Shown one piece after another: positions 36,156 to 42,089 of a stretch of DNA of 42,089 bases. The position numbers and the translations under genes are program-made. The DNA comes from Rhodocyclaceae bacterium (GTDB taxonomy: Bacteria; Pseudomonadota; Gammaproteobacteria; Burkholderiales; Rhodocyclaceae): NCBI GenBank assembly GCA_020445745.1, contig JAGRGB010000118.1, forward strand, positions 1-42,089, written 5' to 3'. A model generated the notes under the pieces. The model had not been told where the DNA came from, ran no database searches, and was given only the letters and a program-made list of their open reading frames with translations. How positions within the stretch are numbered: position 1 is the first letter of the stretch; every line of letters begins with the position of its first letter.

Positions 36156-36931
36156 ATTCCATTGACCGCCTGCGGGAGCTGTACCGCGCGCGCAGCAAGC
36201 ATTCCGACTACCAGCGCACAGCACCGGCCCTCGCGCCCCTTCTCGGAGACGACTGCCTGCCTTCCGTGGATCGGCTCGAGCCCGAACGCTTCCTGTTCCT
36301 TCACCGACACCTGCCGCTGGCAGGTCGTTCGGTCATCGACATCGGAGCCAACTGCGGCTATTTCACGCTCGAAGCACTTCGAGCGGGCGCCACCAGCGTC
36401 GTCGCTTTCGAGGGTAACCTGGAACACGCCGCCTTCCTGGGCCTGGCTGGCGAGTTGCTTGCGTTTGGGCCGAGGCTGACCGTCCGCGCCACCTACCTCG
36501 ATCCCCGGCACGCCACCTGCAACGATCACGCCGACGTCATCTTTTGCCTCAACGTGATCCATCACCTCGGCGACGACTTCGGAGTCGACGCCACGAACGT
36601 AGGACACGCACGTCACGAGATGGGCCGGTATATTCGGTCGCTGACTCATCTCGGCTCACACTTGGTTCTCCAGTTGGGCTTCAACTGGCGCGGCAACCGG
36701 CACCTGCCACTGTTCGAACATGGAACCAAGCAGGAACAGATCGATTTCGTATCCTGGCTGGCGGGGGACGACTGGGCGATTCGTGCAATAGGAATTGCCC
36801 ATGAGCGCGAGTCCTGCGCCGGGCTCCAATATGAACCGCCGGCATCGCACAATCTCGGACGACGTAACGATCTCGGCGAATTCGCGAATCGGCCGATATT
36901 CCTGCTCGAGAATACGTCACCGCCGCGGTGA
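36152..36931 (+). CDS. SAM-dependent methyltransferase (small-molecule/sugar O- or N-type)
   Basis: 259 residues, class I fold. Motif I VIDIGANCGYFT is at 61-72, with VAFEGN as the acidic end of the second strand, and VIFCLNVIHHLGDD as motif IV. It resembles the DUF1698/CmoB-like and FkbM-type group only in the core. It starts with ATGA over the ATP-grasp stop, so it is coupled to it, and is followed by a 37-base gap to the large glycosyltransferase. A terminal decoration step (methyl ether or N-methyl) on the glycan or its acyl group is the likely role. GC is lower than in genes outside the cassette. Confidence 0.85.
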   Translation: MNSIDRLRELYRARSKHSDYQRTAPALAPLLGDDCLPSVDRLEPERFLFLHRHLPLAGRSVIDIGANCGYFTLEALRAGATSVVAFEGNLEHAAFLGLAGELLAFGPRLTVRATYLDPRHATCNDHADVIFCLNVIHHLGDDFGVDATNVGHARHEMGRYIRSLTHLGSHLVLQLGFNWRGNRHLPLFEHGTKQEQIDFVSWLAGDDWAIRAIGIAHERESCAGLQYEPPASHNLGRRNDLGEFANRPIFLLENTSPPR

Positions 36932-36968
36932 CCACGAATCCGCAACGAACGCAATCGGAAGACTCCCC

Positions 36969-39900
36969 ATGCGAATCTTCAGCCGCAATCGCCCGTACTA
37001 TGTCGATGCCCCCCCCTACCGCAGGACATCGGGCGGAATCCGCGTCATGCACCTGCTCTGCCATACACTCAATCGTATCGGCGAAGAGGCATACGTCTAT
37101 ACGCGCGAAACCGACCCGGCGCTCCACACGCCGACCCTGACCAGCGACATCGAGGCTGGGCATCGGGCTGCAAATCTGGATCCGATCACGATCTATCCGG
37201 AGATCGTGCAGGGCAATCCCCGTGGCTCCGGCTCCGTCGTCCGCTATGTTCTCAATCGGGCCGGCCTTATCGGTGGCACATCCCGATTCGACGCGAGCGA
37301 ACTCGTCTATGCATTCGGGCAGAATATCTGTCCCGCCGGCACGCCGCTGGAATCGGTCCTGTTTCTTCCGCCGTTCGACCTTTCGGTATTCCATAACGAA
37401 AGCAATCCGGACGACTCACATCGCCACGGCGCACTCGTCTATATCGGCCGTCACGTCATGGAGGAGGAGGAACGACTTCGGCTGCCAGCCGATGCGCGTG
37501 AGATCAGTAGCACCTGGCCCAGTTCTCACGAAGCGCTCGCCGCCGAGCTTCGCCGGACGCAGGTCCTGTATTGCTTCGAGAGTTCGGCGATCGCGGCGGA
37601 GGCGGTCCTGTGCGGCTGCCCTGTGGTGCTCCTGCGCTCACCGCAATTCGACGGAACGGTCATCAGCGCGCAGGAAATCGGGACCTGGGGAATTGCGACG
37701 AACGATTCGCCTGCGGCCTTGGAAAAGGCTCGCCACGAATTACCGAAATTGCGCGAGAGCGTCATAGCGGCCGAAGCGCGTTACTGGAAAGACCTGGGTC
37801 GATTCGTCACGCGCACCCAGACGATGCCGGTTTCAAACCAGGGGAACGCCGGCATGCTGACCTCAAGGCAGCGGGATTACTCGCTGTGGCGCAGCCGCCG
37901 CACCCCCCAGGAGATCGACGGCCAGTTGCACGCCGAGCGGATGGTGTCGAAATGGCGCTTCCGCCCGCGCTTCGCGCTCGGCGTGCGATTCGGCGCGAGC
38001 GACGGCGAACTGCTCGCCAACACCATCGATGCGCTGGCCCGTCAGTGGTATCCGGAATGGTCTCTGGTGGTGTTCGCAGCGGGCATCGACGGCCCCCCCG
38101 AATTGCAGGGCATCGAACAGATCCGCTGGCTCGCCGACGCTGACCAGCAGCTTTCGTTCGCCACGCTGCGTGGCGCCCATGACGCCGATTTCTATGCGGT
38201 CCTGCCGGTCGGCACGATGCTCGACGACCACGGGTTGCAGGCCATCTCCGACGAGATCAACGCGTCGCCCCAGTGGCTCGCGCTCTACACCGACCACGAC
38301 GAGACCGACGCCGAGCATGCCGGCGCCGAGCCGCATTTCAAGCCCGACTTCAACCCCGAACTGCTCTACTCGCGCAACTATGTCGGGCCGGCGGCCTTCG
38401 TTTGCCGCGAGGCGCTCGACGCGTTCGGCGACGGCGACGAGATCCTCTCGGCATCGCCCTACGGGCTGCTGTTGCGGATCCACGGCCAGACCGGGCCGGC
38501 GTCGATCGGCCACGTCGCCGATCCGCTGATCCACTGCCCCCAGACGACAGCCGACGACGATGCCGATGCGGCCGCGCTGCGCCGCCATTTCGATCGCTTC
38601 GGCAAGCGCGCGACGATCGAGGACGGCTGGTTCAGCCACACCCGCCGCGTGCGCTTCGAGCGACCCGCCGCGGCCCGCGTGTCGGCAATCGTGATGACCC
38701 ATTCGCAACCCGGCTACCTGAAGAACTGCCTCGACGCGCTGATGCGCACCGCCGGCCAGCCGCCGTGCGAACTGATCGTCGTCGCCCATGCCGTGCGCGA
38801 TCCCGACCTGAAGGCCTATCTCGCCGGGATCGAGACCGGCGCCCTCGGCATCCCATGCACGCTGATCCACGAAGCCGGTCCGTTCCGGCCGGCCGAGTTC
38901 CGCAACCGGGCGGCCGCTGCCGCCAGCGGCGACTACCTGCTGTTCATCGATGACGACACCGAGTCCTTCCACGACGGCTGGCTCGACGCACTGGTCGGGC
39001 ATGCCGCGGCCTGCGGGCTCGCCGCCGTCGGACCACGGCTGATCAGTTCCACCGACGGACCGCCACGAATCGTCGGCGGCGGCCGCATCCTGGGGCTCAA
39101 CGGGGTCGCCGGCGAGATCGGCACCGGCACACCGAGCCTGCTCGACGGCGGCTACGACCTGCGCCTGCAGGTCGACCAGGCGGTGTCGGCGCTGCCGGCC
39201 AACTGCCTGCTGGTAAGAAGCAGCGATTTCGAACGCCTCGGCGGCTTCGACGCCGCCGCCGCGCCGCAGCTGATGCACGACATCGATTTCTGCCTGCGCT
39301 GCACCGCCACAGGCGGCCGCGTGGCCTGGCTCGGCTCGGTCGATGTCGCCCACCAGGAAGGCGTCACCCGCGCCGAAGCCACCCGCAGCGCCAGCGGCCA
39401 GGCCGATTGGCTGGCGAATCTCGAGCACGAACGCCTGGCGCTGTTGCAGCGACACCTGCCGCGGATCGCCAATGACCCCCATTACAACCGCAACTACAGC
39501 CTGTGCGAATCGCATCACATCGATCTCCAGGCGATCGCCGACTGGCATCCGCGCTTCCACGACCGCCCACGCCTGCTGGGCGCACCACTGACCACCGGCG
39601 CCGGCCAGTACCGCATGGTGGCGCCGTTCAGGGCGCTGGCGCGCGCCGGTCTGGCCCAGTGCACGATCGTTCATCCGGTCGCCGACAACCGGCTGCGCAC
39701 TTTGTCGGCGGTCGAGATCGCGCGCCTGGCCCCGGACGTGGTGATCTACCAGAACTGCATCGAGGTGCCGATGATCCGCCAGCTCGCGGAATCGTCACGC
39801 CTCAACCCGGACATCGAACACATCGCGACGATCGACGACCGGCTCGGCGACCTGCCGCGCGACAACCCGCACTATGCGATCCATGCGCGCCACGCACGTA

Positions 39901-40568
39901 CCCGCCTGCGCGAAGCGCTCGCTCACTGCCGGCGCCTGATCGTCACCACCGAACCCTTGCGCGAGTACTTGGCCGACCTGATCGAAGACGTGCGGGTGGT
40001 GCCGAACTGCCTCGAACGCGACGTCTGGGGCGACCTGACGGGCGAGATCAACGATCACCGGCGGCCGCGCGTGGGCTGGGTCGGGGCGATGCAGCACGCG
40101 GGCGATCTGCGACTGATCGAACCGATCATGGCCGCCCTCGCCGACGAGGTCGATTTCGTGTTGATGGGGATGTGCCCGACCTTCCTGAAGCCCTACGCGA
40201 AGGAGGTCCATCCCTTCGTGTCGATCGGCGAGTATCCGCGACGGATGGCCACCTTGCGCCTCGATCTGGCATTGGCGCCCCTCGAGCAGCATCCCTTCAA
40301 CGAATGCAAGAGCAATCTTCGCCTGATCGAATACGGCGCCCTCGGCTGGCCGGTGATCTGCACCGACATCGCGCCGTATCGCGACGGTGCTCCGCCGGTG
40401 ACCCGCCTCGCCAACGATCCAACGCTCTGGATCGACACCATAAGGCAACGAATTCACGACCGCGACCACCTCAAAGAAGAAGGAATCCTGCTGCGTCGCT
40501 GGGTCCATGAGAACTACATACTGGAGGACAAGCTGGCGCTCTGGATGGCCGCGCTGCAGGGGAAATAG
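36969..40568 (+). CDS. Giant multidomain glycosyltransferase (GT4-like, GT2, GT2, GT4)
   Basis: 1,199 residues; ATG 36969 has GGAAG 7 bases upstream. Four modules can be seen. Residues 1-290 form a GT-B-like segment with YIGRHV and the ESSAIAAEAVLCGCPVVLL acceptor/donor motif. Residues about 335-560 are a GT2-like domain with YTDHDETDAE and PHFKPDFNPELL. Residues about 568-810 are a second GT2 domain with AIVMTH and FIDDDTE. Residues about 860-1199 are a GT4 domain with GWVGAMQHAGD and ECKSNLRLIEYGALGWPV. No membrane span. It directly precedes flagellin, as large flagellin glycosyltransferases do in other bacteria, so sequential sugar transfer onto flagellin is inferred. Third-position GC rises sharply after about 37860 (residue 297), so the N-terminal module belongs compositionally to the upstream cassette. 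Confidence 0.85.
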   Translation: MRIFSRNRPYYVDAPPYRRTSGGIRVMHLLCHTLNRIGEEAYVYTRETDPALHTPTLTSDIEAGHRAANLDPITIYPEIVQGNPRGSGSVVRYVLNRAGLIGGTSRFDASELVYAFGQNICPAGTPLESVLFLPPFDLSVFHNESNPDDSHRHGALVYIGRHVMEEEERLRLPADAREISSTWPSSHEALAAELRRTQVLYCFESSAIAAEAVLCGCPVVLLRSPQFDGTVISAQEIGTWGIATNDSPAALEKARHELPKLRESVIAAEARYWKDLGRFVTRTQTMPVSNQGNAGMLTSRQRDYSLWRSRRTPQEIDGQLHAERMVSKWRFRPRFALGVRFGASDGELLANTIDALARQWYPEWSLVVFAAGIDGPPELQGIEQIRWLADADQQLSFATLRGAHDADFYAVLPVGTMLDDHGLQAISDEINASPQWLALYTDHDETDAEHAGAEPHFKPDFNPELLYSRNYVGPAAFVCREALDAFGDGDEILSASPYGLLLRIHGQTGPASIGHVADPLIHCPQTTADDDADAAALRRHFDRFGKRATIEDGWFSHTRRVRFERPAAARVSAIVMTHSQPGYLKNCLDALMRTAGQPPCELIVVAHAVRDPDLKAYLAGIETGALGIPCTLIHEAGPFRPAEFRNRAAAAASGDYLLFIDDDTESFHDGWLDALVGHAAACGLAAVGPRLISSTDGPPRIVGGGRILGLNGVAGEIGTGTPSLLDGGYDLRLQVDQAVSALPANCLLVRSSDFERLGGFDAAAAPQLMHDIDFCLRCTATGGRVAWLGSVDVAHQEGVTRAEATRSASGQADWLANLEHERLALLQRHLPRIANDPHYNRNYSLCESHHIDLQAIADWHPRFHDRPRLLGAPLTTGAGQYRMVAPFRALARAGLAQCTIVHPVADNRLRTLSAVEIARLAPDVVIYQNCIEVPMIRQLAESSRLNPDIEHIATIDDRLGDLPRDNPHYAIHARHARTRLREALAHCRRLIVTTEPLREYLADLIEDVRVVPNCLERDVWGDLTGEINDHRRPRVGWVGAMQHAGDLRLIEPIMAALADEVDFVLMGMCPTFLKPYAKEVHPFVSIGEYPRRMATLRLDLALAPLEQHPFNECKSNLRLIEYGALGWPVICTDIAPYRDGAPPVTRLANDPTLWIDTIRQRIHDRDHLKEEGILLRRWVHENYILEDKLALWMAALQGK

Positions 40569-40581
40569 CGGAAATATTTCC

Positions 40582-40608
40582 TCAAGTTATCGACCTCGAC
40601 CCCGTAAT
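40582..40608 (+). promoter_or_regulatory. Putative sigma-28 (FliA) promoter of flagellin
   Basis: TCAAGTTA (40582-40589), an 11-base spacer and CCCGTAAT (40601-40608) fit the spacing of the sigma-28 consensus TAAAGTTT-N11-GCCGATAA, with 6 of 8 matches in the -35 and 4 of 8 in the -10. Transcription would start near 40616, giving a leader of about 90 bases. A perfect 12-bp palindrome GGAAATATTTCC (40570-40581) abuts it upstream and could be an AT-rich UP-type element or an operator. Confidence 0.5.
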
Positions 40609-40704
40609 AGGCCTCAACGGCACAACACTGCCGTACATAGCTGGAACGCCGGCTCCACAGACCCCGGCGTCCGCCTGAAACTCGAGGAACCAAGGAGTCA
40701 TAAA

Positions 40705-41532
40705 ATGGCTGCCATCATCAACACCAACATCCAGTCCCTGAACGCTCAGCGGAACCTGTCGATGACGCAAACGTCGCTGGCGACCTCGCTGCAGCGCCTG
40801 TCTTCAGGCCTGCGCGTGAACAGCGCCAAGGACGATGCAGCCGGACTCGCGATCGCCACCCGCATGACCGCCCAGTCGCGCGGCATGACCGTGGCGATCC
40901 GCAACGCCAACGATGCCATCTCCCTGACCCAGACCGCCGAAGGCGCGCTCGGGCAGATCAAAGATCACCTGCTGCGGATGCGAGACATCGCGGTGCAGTC
41001 GGCCAGCCACACAAATCCGACGAGCGAGCGGGCCTCCCTCGAGGCCGAATACGACCAGCTGCAGGCGGAAATCAGCCGGATCGGCCAGCAGACCACCTTC
41101 AACGGGCTGAAGATCCTGGACTCGAATGCCGGCGCCCAGACGTTCCAGATCGGCGCCAACGGCGGCGAGACCATCAGCGTGACCACCACCGCGATCTCCG
41201 GTGGCGCCGTCTCCTCGGCGACCGCAGCCGCCTCTACGGTATCGTCCGCCGGTGGCGCATCGGCCGCGATCGCAACCATCGATGCCGCCATCGACAAGGT
41301 CAACACCGACCGCGCCACCTACGGCGCCGCCCAGGTACGCTTCGAGGGCGTGGTGTCGATGCTGCAGATCTCGCGCGAGAACCAGGAAGCCGCCGCCAGC
41401 CGCATCATGGACGCCGACTTTGCCGCTGAAACCGCGTCGCTGACCCGGGCCCAGATCCTGCAGCAGGCCGGTACCGCGATGCTGGCCCAGGCGAATGCTC
41501 TGCCGCAGAACGTGCTCAGCCTGCTTGGCTAA
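40705..41532 (+). CDS. fliC: Flagellin
   Basis: 275-residue filament subunit, exported by the flagellar type III apparatus without a cleaved signal. AAGGAG lies 7 bases before the ATG. The conserved D0/D1 ends are intact: IINTNIQSLNAQRNL, RLSSGLRVNSAKDDAAGLAI at the N-terminus, and SRIMDADFAAETASLTR, ILQQAGTAMLAQAN, NVLSLLG at the C-terminus. The central part is very short: a Ser/Thr/Ala/Gly-rich stretch (about 157-188) replaces D2/D3, a likely site of O-glycosylation by the upstream locus. The C-terminal YGAAQVRFEG differs from the usual LGAxQNRF. The gene has its own promoter and terminator, so it is a monocistronic unit. Confidence 0.97.
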   Translation: MAAIINTNIQSLNAQRNLSMTQTSLATSLQRLSSGLRVNSAKDDAAGLAIATRMTAQSRGMTVAIRNANDAISLTQTAEGALGQIKDHLLRMRDIAVQSASHTNPTSERASLEAEYDQLQAEISRIGQQTTFNGLKILDSNAGAQTFQIGANGGETISVTTTAISGGAVSSATAAASTVSSAGGASAAIATIDAAIDKVNTDRATYGAAQVRFEGVVSMLQISRENQEAAASRIMDADFAAETASLTRAQILQQAGTAMLAQANALPQNVLSLLG

Positions 41533-41553
41533 GCCGGGCTTGCAGTAGGTATG

Positions 41554-41588
41554 CGCGGGAGACGGCCGAGGCCCTCTCCCGCGTTGTC
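41554..41588 (+). terminator. Terminator after flagellin
   Basis: A 9-bp perfect stem CGCGGGAGA (41554-41562) / TCTCCCGCG (41575-41583) encloses a 12-base loop and is followed by a short TTGTCACTT. The U-run is weak but the position, 21 bases after the stop of a highly expressed gene, supports termination or partial read-through into flaG. Confidence 0.7.
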
Positions 41589-41608
41589 ACTTCGCGGAGC
41601 TTAAGACC

Positions 41609-42034
41609 ATGTCCGTCCAATCGATATCCCCCGCAGCGCTCGCGCAGGATCCCCTGAATGTGTCCCAGGCCCGCCAGATCGCCAATGCGGCCGAAAACCC
41701 GAAGCCCGAATCGGGACGGCGCAGCGGCGAGGTGGCACCCGGCGAGCGAGTCAAGCCGACAGACAATGCCGGCGAAGCCGAACGGATCGCGTCCCAGGCC
41801 GCGCCAGTCGATCCGAAGGCGCTGGAGCGTGCCCTGGAAAACATCCGCCGCGTCGTCGAGCCCGTGGCACACAACTTGCGTTTCACCGTCGACGAAGACA
41901 CTGGTCGGACCGTCGTCAAGGTGCTCGACAGCGCGACCGACCAAGTCATCCGGCAGATCCCCAGCGAGGAGATCCTGTCCATCGCCAAGGCCCTGGACAA
42001 GCTGAGCGGTCTGCTGCTGGAACAGAAGGCCTGA
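41609..42034 (+). CDS. flaG: FlaG-family flagellar protein
   Basis: 141 residues. The C-terminal FlaG domain (about 70-138) is clear: ALENIRRVVEPVAHNLRFTVDEDTGRTVVKVLD followed by VIRQIPSEEILSIAKAL. The N-terminal 70 residues are polar, disordered and variable, as usual. FlaG affects filament length in Pseudomonas, Aeromonas and Campylobacter; its mechanism is poorly known. Start ATG 41609 has GGAG 9 bases upstream. Order fliC-flaG-fliD is standard for polar flagella, and fliD starts 16 bases downstream. Confidence 0.93.
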   Translation: MSVQSISPAALAQDPLNVSQARQIANAAENPKPESGRRSGEVAPGERVKPTDNAGEAERIASQAAPVDPKALERALENIRRVVEPVAHNLRFTVDEDTGRTVVKVLDSATDQVIRQIPSEEILSIAKALDKLSGLLLEQKA

Positions 42035-42050
42035 ACTACAGGAGACGCAG

Positions 42051-42089
42051 ATGGCCGGCACGATCACATCGGCAGGCCTGGGTTCCGGA
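42051..42089 (+). CDS. fliD: Flagellar hook-associated protein 2, first 13 codons (cut by window end)
   Basis: ATG 42051 is preceded by AGGAGA. The first residues MAGTITSAGLGSG match the conserved FliD start (MAxITSxGxGSG). FliD caps the filament and folds incoming flagellin. Position after flaG supports the call; the rest lies outside the window. Confidence 0.85.
   Translation, partial: MAGTITSAGLGSG

Noticed and set aside
37863-39674. 603-codon minus-strand frame opposite the giant glycosyltransferase
   Set aside because: Codon-bias shadow; no ribosome-binding site, low-complexity product. Its start near 37863 simply reflects the GC3 rise at the cassette edge.
40619-40632. Sigma-54-like GGCAC...TGCC upstream of fliC
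   Set aside because: The GG-GC spacing is 9 rather than 10 bases and the TTGC element is incomplete; the sigma-28-like site fits better.

Overview
The window (42,089 bases, roughly two-thirds G+C) reads as a motile, respiratory, flagellated proteobacterium, most likely a beta- or gammaproteobacterium. The grounds are a class G malate synthase, an MtrCAB-type extracellular electron-transfer conduit under an FNR/Anr-like box, NarL-type signalling, and a fliC-flaG-fliD order. No rRNA, tRNA, CRISPR array or complete insertion sequence was seen.

Layout. (1) 1-784: the 3' end of glcB and its terminator. (2) 1184-8397: a five-gene electron-transfer operon of periplasmic monoheme cytochrome, NapC/CymA-like tetraheme quinol dehydrogenase, MtrC/OmcA-like decaheme lipoprotein, MtrA-like decaheme cytochrome and MtrB-like barrel. 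Together they form a path from the quinol pool to the cell surface. Strong hairpins sit on both sides of the mtrC-like gene. (3) 8531-11986: accessory DNA with a secreted lectin-like protein, a 175-bp MITE-like element, a lower-GC exported repeat protein, a two-block inverted repeat and a tiny membrane protein. (4) 11998-17794: metabolic genes, namely a leftward ketopantoate reductase-like and double GST operon, divergent from a Leu/Phe/Val dehydrogenase, then a class V aminotransferase and a DUF808 membrane protein. (5) 17812-22650: signalling, with a receiver-PAS-histidine kinase, its overlapping LuxR-type regulator, a diguanylate cyclase and a HAD phosphatase.

(6) 22761-40568: a 13-gene sugar-modification locus reading straight into flagellin. 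rfbF, rfbG and rfbH make a CDP-3,6-dideoxy-4-keto-hexose-type intermediate. A NeuB-like synthase fused to a cupin and an acetolactate-synthase-like TPP enzyme follow. Then come two zinc-ribbon methyltransferases, an epimerase/dehydratase, a GT2 glycosyltransferase, a DegT aminotransferase, an ATP-grasp ligase and another methyltransferase. Most of the downstream genes are joined by 4-base start/stop overlaps. The last gene encodes a 1,199-residue multidomain glycosyltransferase. (7) 40582-42089: a putative sigma-28 promoter, a short flagellin, a terminator, flaG and the start of fliD.

The most interesting part is region 6. Its position suggests that it builds and attaches an unusual glycan to flagellin. 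Its gene set combines CDP-dideoxyhexose, TPP-dependent two-carbon branching, PEP-dependent three-carbon extension and possible amino-acid ligation, and does not match a pathway I can name. The segment from about 29520 to about 37860 has a lower third-position GC content than its flanks and appears to end inside the giant glycosyltransferase gene, which suggests an exchanged cassette.
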